From: Taeniopygia guttata
Lineage: Eukaryota > Chordata > Aves > Passeriformes > Estrildidae
DNA: 64,000 nt
Reading direction: 5' to 3'
Assembly (NCBI RefSeq): GCF_048771995.1
Contig: NC_133064.1
Location: 28,871,001 to 28,935,000 of the forward strand
The position numbers were made by a program, and so were the translations under genes. The notes beneath the pieces were generated by a model, which worked only from the letters and a program-made list of their open reading frames with translations, made no database searches and was not told the origin of the DNA. Of this stretch, positions 1-11,251 are shown in pieces. Each line of letters begins with the position of its first letter. Positions within the stretch are counted from its first letter, which is position 1.

Positions 1-1273
1 TCGGAACCGTGCCCTGAGGAATGTTTACATCCTGGCCACGCCCCGACTCTGCCTGCGTCATCACGGGGGTGTGGACGCCTCTGCTCCCACCCCAGCTGTG
101 CTTTTGCCTAGCTCCTCCCCGCACAGCCTCTGATTCAGAGCCACTGTCGTCCCCCTCGAAACTGACGCCCTCTCCTTCCTGATCCCATTCTGGCCCTGAT
201 GTTTCCGCCTCGCTTTGCCCCTCTCCTGGCTCTGCGCCAGCACCCACAGCCCGCGCGCGCCGGCTCCGCCACGCCTGCGCCCGTGCCGCGCGTTCAAGAT
301 GCGAAAAATCCCCTCCCCCTGTGGCTTCCGGGTTCCGCTCAACCTTCCCGCGCATGCCCGACGCCCGAGCCGCAGCGAGGAACGCATCCCGCTGTCCCTC
401 TGCCGCTCCCTCGGCAAATGTGGCTGCCGCAGTCAGGGAGCTGCTCTCCCGCGCCATCTGGGTGGCCGCCTCGGCGGCCTCACGGATTCTCGGCATCGAA
501 CGCGTCACCGGACGCTCAGAGCGTACCACCGCCGCACTCGCACCCCCCGCTTTCGCTCCGGTCCGTCCCGCCCCCGCCGGTCCCCTTGCTTTCGCTTTCT
601 GCGCAGGCTGTTTTGAACTCCCAGCCTGCGCAGATGCGAGAGCACTTTCCTCTCCCTCCTCCCTCTGCTCGGCACTCACGTACGCACCCTCCCGCACTGG
701 GGCTGCTGCCGGCGCCCCCCCCACCGCGGATTTGGGGGCCGCGCTTGGCTTGCTTGCCTCCATCTGGGGAGTCTCCGCGTCGGAGGAGCTTGGGGACTCT
801 CAGGATACTGAGGAGCAGTGGGAACTTGGGGATACGGGACGCGAAGGGGTATCCTCTACTATGTCCGTCGTGAAAGGACCTGTCCCGAGCTGCTGGCTGG
901 ACTGTCCCCCCCCCTGTTTTTCCCCAGGAGCCGTGGCTGCCTGACTTGAGCTGCTGCATTGTGCGAGTGACTCTAAAACTGTTCTCGCTGAAGGTAGCAG
1001 TTTTGCAGCAAGCTTATCTTTTTTTATAGTTCGATAATATAATTGCTTATTAACTTCCTGCCAAAAATTTGGCTTAAACAACAAATTTAAATCCAAGGGT
1101 GAGAAATTACACCTCACCCACAATAACAAAATTTTCAACTCTTTTTGAGTGATCTCTACCCGATGGGCAGAGATAATGCCTTGTAAAGCAGATACTATTT
1201 GAATTTCCTCCCGGGAGAATTCCCGTGGGACAGATACTATCTGAGCTTCCTCTTGGGAGAATTCCCCCCCCAT
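1..1273 (-). pseudogene. ERVK-like gag, 5' part (runs off left edge)
   Basis: Minus-strand gag N-terminus of a beta-like (ERVK) endogenous retrovirus. The likely start is the ATG at 1,273, which encodes Met-Gly, a myristoylation-type start. The open stretch 800-1,273 carries a matrix-like region (LLLWVRCNFS, then KPNFWQEVNKQLYY) that is clearly homologous to the + strand gag at 18,874 (FWQDVNIQLYH). Left of 800 the frame is lost, and the sequence becomes GC-rich, coding for Pro/Gly/Ser-rich protein in shifted frames. This is typical of the spacer region between matrix and capsid. Capsid and everything downstream lie outside the window. It is followed on its 5' side by a leader, primer site and LTR on the same strand, so this is the 5' end of a provirus. 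Family assignment is inferred from motif similarity and gene order. Confidence 0.75.
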
Positions 1274-1572
1274 TTTCTTAATTTTGACCTTTCTCACCAA
1301 AATCTGAGTCAGCCCGAGGTCAATCCGGAGATGGCACTGTTCACTGTCCAGCAGGTCACAGGTGAGAGATCCCAGGCGCGCTTCTGTGTCGTCTCCTCCC
1401 TGGAAAGTCCCCGAGACGAGTTGTCTTGGTGAAGGTCAGGTTCTTATCTTGAGCTTCTCATTCCCTCTCTTCTTGGAACTTGTGGAGAGTTTGTGCACTC
1501 TGCTATTTTCCTTTTTTGTTTTTCTTTTCTGCCGCTGAAGGTTGGAGGCTGTTTGATGTTTCTTCTTGTTGA

Positions 1573-1591
1573 TGCTCGTCCAGGGATGCCA
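1573..1591 (-). promoter_or_regulatory. Primer-binding site, tRNA-Asn-like, ERVK provirus
   Basis: Two bases inside the LTR end, the minus strand reads TGGCATCCCTGGACGAGC. The first 12 bases match the complement of the tRNA-Asn 3' end (TGGCGTCCCTGG) except for one CpG-type change. The duplicate copy at 9,748-9,766 keeps the unmutated TGGCGTCCCTGG. The + strand ERVK at 18,621 has the same type of site. The untranslated leader runs from here to the gag ATG at 1,273. Confidence 0.65.
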
Positions 1592-1593
1592 GG

Positions 1594-2166
1594 TGTGAGA
1601 ACCCCGGGATTGATTCAGGGGTCTCGTGTGGTGGTAAAGTCTCTCCTCCAACCCGTGCTTCCAAAGAAAAACTCTGCAGCCTCTTGTTCTTCGGTCTCAA
1701 GGCAGTTTATTGCTGGTTATCTAAAAGATTGTCCTCGCCCGCTGCGGCTGCCTAGGTCAGCGGCCCAGGCAGAGGCACACACTCTCCTGACACCCTCACT
1801 GTCCGGTGTCTCTGTCGTCTCTCCCCCCGCCCAAGGCTGCTACTATCTTTTATATGATATATTACGTATTATATGTTTACAGATTTTCCCCAATACCTAC
1901 TATCTATGTTACAATGTGCTCTTCTACTCTAAACCAATCTGTGAGTGCCAACATCACAAAGAACATGGAGGTAAGGAAGAAGAAGGAGGAAGAACAGGAT
2001 CAGGCCCACTTTCCTCCATCTTAGAACTCCTGACCCCCCTGTACAATACTAAAAAATTTTCCCCTCTAATTTGTGACTACTTTTACTATACCATCTAACT
2101 CTCTGTGACCGCTTGTTCCACCTTCAAAGTTGGTAATTCATTCCATGGTTCAAACTCAAGATCACA
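1594..2166 (-). mobile_element. ERVK 5' LTR (573 bp)
   Basis: Ends are TGTGA...TCACA, a perfect 5-base inverted repeat. On the minus strand there is a TATA-like ATATAAAAG near 1,845-1,855 and an AATAAA poly(A) signal near 1,710. The LTR is followed in the minus direction by the primer site and gag, so it is the 5' LTR of the provirus that leaves the window on the left. It sits directly against RNase H sequence of an older class-I ERV at 2,167, which is its insertion target. Confidence 0.8.
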
Positions 2167-2810
2167 GCTGTTTCCAGCTGCTTGCCAGGGTCTAAAATGC
2201 TTCTGACCAAGGCCTGGAACCTCAAAAAATGTCTGAGGGACATTTTGAGTTCCAACATATGTACACCTCATGCAGTCCAAAATGTGTTAAATCAAAAAGC
2301 CGAAAAATGGTTAACAGACTCTAGGATGTTAAAATATGAAGCAATCTTGATAGACAGTGATGACTTGACACTAGAAGTAAGCAAAAGTTTGAATCCAGCA
2401 CAATTTTTATATGGAGAACCAAAAAGTAACTTAACATATAATTGTTTAGAAATTATCCAATACCAAAATAAAGTTTAAGAAGATTTCACAGAACAAGCCC
2501 TCTTAGAAGGGGAAAGAATATATGTTGATGGTTCATCCAGATGCATACAAGGGGAAAAAATGTCAGGATATGCTTTGGTTTATGGGCAAAAGATGAAGGC
2601 CATTGAAAAAGGAAAATTGCCTTCAAATTGGTCAGCTCAGTCTTGTGAATTATATGCTCTAAAAAGAGCACTGGAATATTTGGCACACAAGAAAGGAACC
2701 ATATTTTACTGATTCAAAGTATGCTTTTGGGGTAGTACACACTTTTTGGACAATTTGGGAAGAAAGGCGGTTACTAAATTCAAAAGGGAAGGGACTGGTA
2801 CATGAAAGAC
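2167..2810 (+). pseudogene. Class-I ERV 'J' pol fragment: RT connection and RNase H
   Basis: + strand remnant of gamma-like pol. The open stretch 2,182-2,478 matches the RT-RNase H connection (NQKAEKWLTDSRMLKYEAIL), which is paralogous to 7,600-7,700 in the other class-I element. An in-frame stop follows, then RNase H with YVDGSS and, after a frame change, TDSKYAFGVV. These contain the first and third catalytic-acid motifs of RNase H. The fragment is cut at 2,810 by LTR F. The continuation (KGHQ, GNNLADQEA) appears at 14,321 next to the second copy of the repeat. Stops, frameshift and insertion make it non-functional. Confidence 0.8.
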
Positions 2811-3079
2811 TGTAGTGGTTTCAGTTTGAAACCAGGCAGAAACACTAATTTCGTGTAGTGGTTTTGATTCGCCAATTTGAGACTTCGCCAACTTTGAGAT
2901 TTCCCAGCCAATGCACTAAAGAGTGTGGTGAGTTCAGTGCTGGCCAATCACCAATGCACTCACTTCCTGCTGTGAAGTAGGATTAGGAGAAAGGCAAAGC
3001 AGGCTCAAAACTTTAAATAGTATAAAGAGAAATTTATTAACCGTAACTAAAGAAAGAGTAATAAGAATCAGAACAAAAC
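2811..3079 (-). mobile_element. LTR F, left part (copy 1)
   Basis: Starts TGTAGTGGTTTCAG and matches 10,983-11,251 and, less closely, 58,511 onward. The + strand wording is the reverse of an LTR: read on the minus strand it resembles the U5 end of LTR family C. It is broken off at 3,080 by LTR G. Confidence 0.7.
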
Positions 3080-3669
3080 TGTTATGTGTAGTAGATATAA
3101 TTTGCGCCATTTCTAATATGATATATGTGATATTGAATATTTGTTAGAGTATACATGTTTGTATTAGGATTCCCCCCCTCACAGGCGCAGGTGAGACTGG
3201 GTGTAGATTGGAAACTGATTTACAAGTAAGAAGGTACTCGCCAGGAGATGGGCCATGTCTGGGGAGATACAGAAACCCCAGGTGCTGATCGTTAGCGTGA
3301 ACGACCCGAGATGGATATCATGGAAATCCTGAGGCGTGAATACAGCGTTCCCGTAAATTTCATCAAAGGATTCAACAAACTCCAGACAGTGATTTGTTCT
3401 CCCTCATCACCAAAAAAAAGAAGAAAAGACTGATTGCTGAAATCTTGGCCTCAGGCAGAACTTTCCCTATAAAAACTGCTTGTACCAGGATGGAGGTGTG
3501 TGGGCATAGAGGAAAACCTCTGCTGAGGCTGACCTCTTTGTTGCACACCCAGGGCTGACCCCGGGCTCGGCTCTGTTCTTTCCTTGTGGCTGGCTAGATA
3601 AAATTTCATTGTAAAATAAATATTTTATTTTTCATATTAATTTGGCTGGAAAAATTTTCATTTATAACA
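3080..3669 (+). mobile_element. LTR G, 5' LTR of tRNA-Trp class-I provirus (590 bp)
   Basis: Runs TGTTATG...TATAACA and is followed four bases later by a primer-binding site, which fixes it as a 5' LTR. A near-identical solo copy is at 11,252-11,839. An AATAAA signal lies near 3,618. It is inserted inside LTR F, within an A-rich stretch. Confidence 0.85.
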
Positions 3670-3673
3670 AACT

Positions 3674-3692
3674 TGGTGACCCCGTACGTGAT
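3674..3692 (+). promoter_or_regulatory. Primer-binding site, tRNA-Trp type with 1-base insertion
   Basis: TGGTGACCCCGTACGTGAT equals the complement of the tRNA-Trp 3' end (TGGTGACCCCGACGTGAT) with one extra T. Alpharetroviruses and HERV-W use the same primer, but the genes that follow here are class-I, so the site alone does not classify the element. Confidence 0.8.
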
Positions 3693-4464
3693 CTGGTTTG
3701 GGGGTATCCTGGGAGTTCCCTCTCCTGGATCCGGGCGGCGCCCTGCTGATTTCAGCAGCCGGACACGACCGCAGAACCCCACGGAACCAACCAGATTCCA
3801 AAAGCAGCAAAAAAAGCCACATTAAGGAAAGGATATAAACGGGCCCAGAGCTCTCGGAATTCGGAGCTAAATCTCCGAGGCTGCAGCAATTTTTCACTCG
3901 TAAAATCAACGTGCACGAAGAATCCACGCGGGAAAAGGAGCCGTGAGTACTGCGTGGTTGGGTGGCGCGTGGGTGGGTGTGTGTTTGAGTGAGACGTGGC
4001 ATAGCCATGGCGCGAGTGAGGACCCCAAAAAAACCGCAGTTCCACTAGCCCGCAAGGGCGGTGGTCGGCTACGGGGGAAGTGAAAGGACTCGGGTTTAAC
4101 TCACAACACGCATACGACCTGAAACTCTGGGAGTTTACAGGGATCCACTCACGGACGGGTCGGGGGAGGGAAGGTACGTTCTCGTGGACTCGAGAAATTG
4201 GTAAACCTCACCGGCTCTGGGCTCGGGGAGCCCAGGAAAACAGGTAAAAGAGAGCTCACTCATTTCCCAGCCGAAAAACTCACAGATCGGTTCGCTGTGT
4301 GGTCATTTAGGTTGGCAAGGTTCGGTCGGGAGAAGACCGGTTTAAACACTTGGTAAAAACTCAGTTCGGGGTAGGACTGAAATAAATATTTTAGCACGCG
4401 GGTAACTGACTTCTTGGAACAACTTGTGGACACTGACTTGGAATACGGTAAGAAAACTTTAAAT
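3693..4464 (+). other. Leader of tRNA-Trp ERV
   Basis: Non-coding stretch between the primer site and the gag ATG. It contains a possible splice-donor word (GGTAAGAAAA near 4,447). No convincing ORF is present. Confidence 0.55.
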
Positions 4465-6179
4465 ATGGGACAAGTGAACAGTAAAATACCCCTTAAGTTA
4501 ATGTTTTAAAAGGCTGCGCAGCTCCGTGTAGCCGCAGGCAGCGTGGCTCTGCAGTTTTTAAAACTCGCGCGGCGGCGGCTCCCGGTGGCGGCGGCTTCGG
4601 TTTCCCCGCGGCGGGAGGGGGAAGCGGAGGAGGCTCCGACTTACGCCGATAGCGGCGGGGGCGGCGGCGGCTCCCGGTGGCGGCGGGGGGAGCACGGCTC
4701 GGGCTTTCCTGCCACACACGGGCAGCGGGGGAGCCCGGCTCGGGCTTTCCTGCCACACACGGGCAGCGGGGGGAGCCCGGCTCGGGCTTTCCTGCCACGC
4801 ACGGGCGGCGGGGGAGCCCGGCTCGGGCTTTCCTGCCATGCACGGGCAGCACTGGTCGCCGCTCGGCCACGTGGCGTGGGGAAACCCGGTCCTGCAGGCG
4901 GCAGTTTTAAAAACAGCACAAGCTGCTGCTACTACTCTGCAGGGCTGGAATCTAAGTGCTTTTGGCTTCTCGACCACGGGTTTTTGGGAATCGGTAGCGA
5001 ATTTGTCTTGTTTCTGGTCAGTATAAAGTTGTGCTGTGCATTTTACGCCTAAAATGAGAGTGGGACAATGAAGAGCTAGATTATGCCAGGCTATAAGAAC
5101 ATGCCAGCGCGCGGCTGTTCCCTATTAAGACAACTGGCTACAAGGTAAGTACGGGGCAGCTGCTACCCCCATACCAAGTTCCTCCATCACAAGCACAAGT
5201 CTCGGCAGCCCCCGCTCCCCCCCTCCCCCCCCCCCCAGATCAGTCTGCACCACCACCTAATACACAAGTCTCCGATGCAGGCGCTCCGGGACCGTCCCAA
5301 CCCCCACCCCCCCCTCTCCACACAGTCCGGGGAGACACACACACGTGCATGCCACACCGGGGAAAGCACGTCCCCTCCTGCCAGTAGAACTCGGCAAAAA
5401 AAAAAAAAACAAGGAAAGGAAACACGGGAGATAGCGATGATGAAAGGGACAGACCTAATCTAATACCCCTTAAGGGGGGTCCCCACGGCTCCCGGAATAA
5501 TTGGGTTTGTAAATATTCCCATTAACACGGGAGATGTAAGGGCTTTCAAAAAGGAAATAGGAAAATTGATGGATGATCCATTGGGGGTGGCAGAAAGGTT
5601 GGACGAATTTTTGGGAGATAGCATATATTCTTTTGATGATTTCTCGGCTATATTAAGATCCTTGTTTAATACTGAAGAGCGAGATATGATAAGGCAGACT
5701 GCCATAAAGGACTGGGAATTCAGAAACCCCCAGGGTGGGGGCGGGGCAGAAAAGTAGCCAGAACAAAGCCCATCATGGACCGACCCTGAATCCCCTGTGG
5801 GAGTGGTCCTTTTAAAAACACAATTCGTTACTAAATCATGGGAAGACATTCGAAGGAGTTAGAAAAAAAAAAGATAGATAATTGGCAAGAGAAGAGCTTA
5901 CAGGAACTATTGAGGGAAGCACAAAAGGTGTATACGAGAAGGGATGAGGAGAAACAAAAAACGCAGGCCAGGGTGTTGGTGACAGCAGTAAGGGAAGCAC
6001 AAGCACAAACGGCTGAGTCATCAGCTCCGGCCAGGGGGCCCCAGGGAAAGCCGGCACACACCCAAAAGAAAAACAAACAGGTAAGTGCCCCTGAATGTTT
6101 TTACTGTAAAAAGAAAGGACACCTCAAGAGGGATTGTAAGAAACAAATAAAGCATGAAAAGGTCTTTCAAGAAGAATAG
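4465..6179 (+). pseudogene. Class-I ERV gag, disrupted (tRNA-Trp provirus)
   Basis: Gag starts at 4,465 with Met-Gly-Gln, stops after 14 codons, and is then interrupted by about 420 bp of very GC-rich sequence (4,508-4,930). Downstream are a proline-rich stretch (about 5,155-5,330), a capsid region with two recognisable blocks (GIIGFVNIPINTGDVRAFKK near 5,500; MDDPLGVAERLDEFLG at 5,569), a Lys/Gln/Arg-rich coil-like stretch (5,838-6,090), and one zinc knuckle C-X2-C-X4-H-X4-C (CFYCKKKGHLKRDC, near 6,095). Capsid is split among frames with stops at about 5,461 and 5,755. The single knuckle and capsid wording are typical of gamma-like elements. It cannot encode a complete Gag. Confidence 0.85.
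4683..4850 (+). repeat. GC-rich minisatellite inside gag, 4 x 41-42 bp
   Basis: Four tandem units built on GGGGGAGCCCGGCTCGGGC followed by TTTCCTGCCACACACGGGCAGC, with single-base differences. Larger CGG-rich duplications surround it (4,560-4,690). The block is flanked by short TTTTAAAA words at 4,505, 4,554 and 4,905. It interrupts gag and has no counterpart in other ERVs of the window. Confidence 0.85.
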
Positions 6180-6239
6180 AGATGTCAGGGGCTTTATAAT
6201 TTGAGGTCACGGACATCGAGAGAGCCCTTGAGAAAATTA

Positions 6240-8337
6240 AAAAGTTGGACCCCAAAAACAGGAACTAGTCTTTTTAGTTGATTCTGGAGCAGAAAAAACC
6301 ACAGTTCAAAGACTGCCTCCTGGATATATCAAAGGTAAGGATTTCATGACTGTGATTGGGGCTAAAGGGGAGCCCTTTCAAGTCCCCCGTCCTAAGGAAT
6401 GTAGAAATAGAATCAGATAATAAAATCTGTGTTGGGGATGTTTTATTAGTAGAAGAAACAGAATACAATTTATTGGGAAGGGATTTAATGGTGATGTTAG
6501 GAATAAGTATAATTGCAAAAGACTCACAACTCATGGTAAGTTTATACAACCTAACTACTGAGGATGAAAAGAAAATTGATCCCAGGGTTTGGCACACTCC
6601 GAGGGAAGCTGGAAAATTAGACATGGAACCAATTCACCTTGAAATTGAGAGACCAGATGACCCCATAAGGGTAAAACAGTATCCCATACCCCTAGAGGGA
6701 AGGAAGGGATTGAAACCAATAATTGAAGATTTAATAAAAAGAGGCACTTTGGAGCCCTGCATGTCAAGCTGGACTTGTCCTCTAGCTGAGGGAAGCCGTG
6801 ATTATTTTGCCTTCCAATGGGAGGACCCAGACACACATAGAAAGCAACAACTAAGATGGACTTCTCTTCCTCAAGGGTTTGTGGACTCACCAAATCTCTT
6901 TGGTCAGGCCCTGGAAAAGGTGCTTAGTGAATTTGTGCCAGTCCAGGGAACCAAACTATTGCAATATGTAGATGACTTATTAGTAGCTGGCTCTAAGGAG
7001 GACGAAGTAAGGACTGGAACTATAGCTCTGTTAAACTTCCTGGGAGGACGAGGGTTGAAAGTTTCAAAGTCTAAATTACAATTCACTGAACCTGAAGTGA
7101 AATACTTGGGGCATTGGCTGACAAAGGGGAAAAAGAAACTAGACCCAGACCGGGTGGCAGGGATAATTGCATTGCCCCCTCCCCAGACAAAAAGAGAGGT
7201 CAGGCAATTGCTGGGACTTTTGGGCTTTTGCAGACAATGGATCGAAGGGTACAGTGAAAAGGTAAGGTTTTTATATGACAAACTTACCACAGACAGACTT
7301 AAGTGGACCGATAAAGATGAAGAGAGCTACAGAGGATTGAAAGAAACCCTCATGGCAGCTCCAGTATTGAGTCTCCCTGACCTAAAAAGGCCCTTTCAGC
7401 TCTTTGTAGATGTGAACAACCACACTGCCCACGGAGTTCTGACCCAGGACTGGGCAGGGGCCAAATAAACCAGTTGGATATCTGTCCAAACTCCTGGACC
7501 CTGTCAGCAGGGGATGGCCCACCTGCTTACAAGCAATTGTGGCAGTAGCAATATTAGTAGAAGAAGCCAAAAAGGTAACATTAACCATTTACTCCCCTCA
7601 CAATGTGAGAAGCATCTTGCAGCAGAAAGCTGACAAGTGGCTGACAGATGCCAGGCTCCTGAAATATGAAGCTTTTTTAATCCATTCCCAGGACCTGGAG
7701 CTAAAAACTACCCCAGCACAAAATCCTGCCCAGTTTCTGTTTGGGGCAGTCCAAGGGCATCCTCCCCATGACTGTGTTGAAATGGTAGAATTACAGACCA
7801 AAATACGACCTGATTTAGAAGAAGAAGAACTCGAAGAAGGGGAAAAATGGTTTGTGGATGGGTCTGCCAGGGTGATAGACAAGAAAAAATCAGGATATGC
7901 AGTCATAGATGGGAGGACGGGAGGGGTGATAAAATCTAGGCCCCTGAATGCAGGGTAGTCAGCTCAGGCATGTGAACTGTATGCAGTATACAGGGCTTTG
8001 CTGGGTCTTGAAGGGAAAAAGGGGACAATTTTCACTGATTCCAAATATGCATTGGGGGGGGGGGGGTGCACACCTTTGAGAAAATCTGAGAAAAAAGAGG
8101 TCTGCTAAACACACGAGAAAAAGGATTGATTCATGAAGAAATAATTAAACAAATCCTAAAAGCCATTAGAGGGCCAGAAGCTATTGCTATAGTCCATGTA
8201 AAAGGACACCAAACCAGGATGCAATTCAGGACTCGGGGGAACAATTTAGCAGATAAAGAGGTAAAAAGTGCTGCTTTGCTAAAGGTAAGTGCCCCAGAGA
8301 TTAAAAAAAAAAAAAAAAAAAAAAAATTTTACACCAA
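6240..8337 (+). pseudogene. Class-I ERV pro-pol with internal RT deletion (tRNA-Trp provirus)
   Basis: Protease begins near 6,255 with the active-site word LVDSGAEKT, shifts frame near 6,380, and continues as the long open frame 6,356-7,468. RT retains the YVDD catalytic box (QYVDDLLVAG, near 6,970) and the thumb/connection. At about 6,783, however, the N-terminal fingers (LEPCMSSWTCPL) jump directly to EGSRDYFAFQWED. The palm block with the first catalytic aspartate is therefore missing. RNase H is at 7,850-8,280 (FVDGSA; TDSKYA; VKGHQ; NNLADKE), interrupted by a stop (7,956), a G run (8,056) and a frameshift. A run of 24 A bases at 8,303-8,326 marks the end. Not functional. Confidence 0.9.
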
Positions 8338-9010
8338 CAGACACACTGGGGGGCCCGAGCTCTGGCAGAGCAGTTCCTGAAATTCTTCAGCTGCAAAAGT
8401 ATGTGTAAATTGGCTAAACAAGAAGTACAAGGGTGCGTAACTTAGATAAAAATACCACACCCCATAGCACCCTCAGAGTTCTGGGCCACTCAAAAGAATT
8501 AATCAAATGCTAGGAGTCCAATTAGCCAAATTGGTGTTAAAAACAAATGTCATAAATAAAATACATCCCATTAGCCTTATTAAACATAAGAACTATGCCT
8601 CATTTTGAAATGGGATTTCCACCTTCTGAAATGTTACATGAGATACCTTATACCCATAATATGCCTGTAGGGCACCCGGGAGTAAAGAATAGACAGATAC
8701 AACCATACCTGATAGCATTAAATAAGGATCTCAAGGGGGTAATCATGCAACACAGCACCCCAACCCCCCCTTAGACTTTTTAATATATACAGCAATAAGT
8801 AAAATACATCCTGAAGACAAAATACTGGTAAAAAAATAAAAAGAGTCAACATTCACACCTCATTAAGAGGGACCCTATATTATCCTTTTAACTACAAATA
8901 CTGCTATACAAACTGCAGAAAAGAAGCAGACACACGCGTCAAGAAGTCGATCTCCAGGACCGGGCACCAGAGTGGAAAATCACTCCCCCCCAGGAACTTG
9001 AAAATGATCC
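8338..9010 (+). pseudogene. Class-I ERV integrase remnants (tRNA-Trp provirus)
   Basis: Decayed pieces of integrase. 8,350-8,450 reads like the HHCC zinc-finger end (AEQFLKFFSCKSMCKLAKQ). 8,590-8,740 reads like the C-terminal part (RTMPHFEMGFPPSEML, then NMPVGHPGVKNRQIQPYL). 8,870-8,910 gives the GPY/F-type block (EGPYIILLTTNTAIQT). The catalytic core with the D,D-35-E residues is absent, so there is a deletion between 8,450 and 8,590. Stops are frequent. Confidence 0.7.
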
Positions 9011-9611
9011 TGCCCGGCCAAGTAAAAAACGGAGAGCATCTCTATCAAACGTTCTTTGCCAGAAGTATAACTATTATCCTCTCATACATTTCTCTTGCAA
9101 ATACTGTCATAAAGTTTAAAATGTTCGTTACTGACTTAAATCAAGTGGGTTGTGTGGGAAGTGCTCTGAGCGGGAAGAAAACCTGACTAGTCGTTTTCTA
9201 GTAATAGCCACAAGGCTAATATTGTTCTAATTAGATTCAATAATCTAAATTTTAGGGTTTTTTTTCTTTTTCTCATCTCAAAAGGGATTAAGGGGGAAAT
9301 TACAAACAAAAGCTAAAATTATTATTGTTGAGTGTCATAGATTGAACAACATACCCTGCAGTGCAGACACTAGTAAACTACACCAGTGAGGCATCTTTAA
9401 ACAGGATATGCAGCTCGGCCTTGGTATGAAACCACAGACAAAGATTCCTGCTGCCAAGAAGATGCCTCACCCCGCTGCTGGATGCACCCCAGTGGGCGCT
9501 GGGAACAGCAGAGGGATCCCAGCAGTGGAAGTAGTCCCGGCGAGCCTGAGCCTAACCTTGTGCCTCAGTAACCTCCCAATCCTGAGAAGGGGGAACTCAG
9601 TGACAAATACC
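9011..9611 (+). other. 3' tail of tRNA-Trp ERV, non-coding
   Basis: No recognisable env. A purine-rich AAAAGGGATTAAGGGGGAAA at 9,280-9,299 resembles a polypurine tract but is not followed by an LTR. The rest, 9,300-9,611, holds nothing I can identify. It ends abruptly at the junction with the second copy of the 2.2-kb repeat, so the 3' LTR expected here is missing. Confidence 0.5.
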
Positions 9612-9768
9612 CAGGTTCTTATCTTGAGCTTCTCATTCCCTCTCTTCTTGGAACTTGTGGAGAGTTTGTGCACTCTGCTATTTTCCTTTTTTGTTTTTCT
9701 TTTCTGCCGCTGAAGGTTGGAGGCTGTTTGATGTTTCTTCTTGTTGATGCTCGTCCAGGGACGCCAGG

Positions 9769-10338
9769 TGTGAGAACCCCGGGATTGATTCAGGGGTCTC
9801 GTGTGGTGGTAAAGTCTCTCCTCCAACCCGTGCTTCCAAAGAAAAACTCTGCAGCCTCTTGTTGTTCGGTCTCAAGGCAGTTTATTGCTAGCTATCTAAA
9901 AGATTGTCCTCGCCCGCTGCGGCTGCCTAGGTCAGCGGCCCAGGCAGAGGCACACACTCTCCTGACACCCTCACTGTCCGGTGTCTCCGTCGTCTCTCTC
10001 CCCGCCCAAAGCTGCTATCTTTTATATGATATATTACGTATTATATGTTTACAGATTTTCCCCAATACCTACTATCTATGTTACAATGTGCTCTTCTACT
10101 CTAAACCAATCTGTGAGTGCCAACATCACAAAGAACATGGAGGTAAGGAAGAAGAAGGAGGAAGAACAGGATCAGGCCCACTTTCCTCCATCTTAGAACT
10201 CCTGACCCCCCTGTACAATACTAAAAAATTTTCCCCTCTAATTTGTGACTACTTTTACTATACCATCTAACTCTCTGTGACCGCTTGTTCCACCTTCAAA
10301 GTTGGTAATTCATTCCATGGTTCAAACTCAAGATCACA
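9769..10338 (-). mobile_element. ERVK LTR, duplicate copy (570 bp)
   Basis: Same TGTGA...TCACA ends as 1,594-2,166, three bases shorter. Its adjoining tRNA-Asn primer site (9,748-9,766) lacks the CpG change seen in copy 1. Gag is cut away at 9,612. Confidence 0.8.
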
Positions 10339-10982
10339 GCTGTTTCCAGCTGCTTGCCAGGGTCTAAAATGCTTCTGACCAAGGCCTGGAACCTCAAAAA
10401 ATGTCTGAGGGACATTTTGAGTTCCAACATATGTACACCTCATGCAGTCCAAAATGTGTTAAATCAAAAAGCCGAAAAATGGTTAACAGACTCTAGGATG
10501 TTAAAATATGAAGCAATCTTGATAGACAGTGATGACTTGACACTAGAAGTAAGCAAAAGTTTGAATCCAGCACAATTTTTATATGGAGAACCAAAAAGTA
10601 ACTTAACATATAATTGTTTAGAAATTATCCAATACCAAAATAAAGTTTAAGAAGATTTCACAGAACAAGCCCTCTTAGAAGGGGAAAGAATATATGTTGA
10701 TGGTTCATCCAGATGCATACAAGGGGAAAAAATGTCAGGATATGCTTTGGTTTATGGGCAAAAGATGAAGGCCATTGAAAAAGGAAAATTGCCTTCAAAT
10801 TGGTCAGCTCAGTCTTGTGAATTATATGCTCTAAAAAGAGCACTGGAATATTTGGCACACAAGAAAGGAACCATATTTTACTGATTCAAAGTATGCTTTT
10901 GGGGTAGTACACACTTTTTGGACAATTTGGGAAGAAAGGCGGTTACTAAATTCAAAAGGGAAGGGACTGGTACATGAAAGAC
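10339..10982 (+). pseudogene. Class-I ERV 'J' RNase H fragment, duplicate copy
   Basis: Essentially identical to 2,167-2,810, with the same stop and frame change. This copy is the one directly continuous, across LTR F, with the RNase H C-terminus at 14,321. Confidence 0.8.
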
Positions 10983-11251
10983 TGTAGTGGTTTCAGTTTG
11001 AAACCAGGCAGAAACACTAATTTCGTGTAGTGGTTTTGATTCGCCAATTTGAGACTTCGCCAACTTTGAGATTTCCCAGCCAATGCACTAAAGAGTGTGG
11101 TGAGTTCAGTGCTGGCCAATCACCAATGCACTCACTTCCTGCTGTGAAGTAGGATTAGGAGAAAGGCAAAGCAGGCTCAAAACTTTAAATAGTATAAAGA
11201 GAAATTTATTAACCGTAACTAAAGAAAGAGTAATAAGAATCAGAACAAAAC

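Larger units (their letters stand above)
1437..3669 (+). repeat. 2.2-kb direct repeat, copy 1
   Basis: This block recurs at 9,612-11,839 with an offset of 8,170-8,175 bp and only scattered substitutions and small indels. It holds, in order, part of the ERVK leader, its LTR, a class-I RNase H fragment, the left part of LTR F, and LTR G. Its left edge (at CAGGTTCTTATC) is not an LTR edge, so the repeat is a segmental duplication and not two independent insertions. Confidence 0.9.

Noticed and set aside
61..959. Several overlapping ORFs of 118-224 residues on both strands
   Set aside because: They come from low-stop GC-rich DNA and are explained by the Pro/Gly-rich ERVK gag spacer on the minus strand. 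No domain is seen.
4493..5052. ORFs up to 169 residues with repeated AGKPEPGSP-type units
   Set aside because: They translate the 41-bp minisatellite in several frames. There is no start context or conserved domain.
8298..8330. 24-base A run as a poly(A) tail of a retroposed copy
   Set aside because: It lies inside pol, with integrase remnants following in order, so it is an internal homopolymer expansion.
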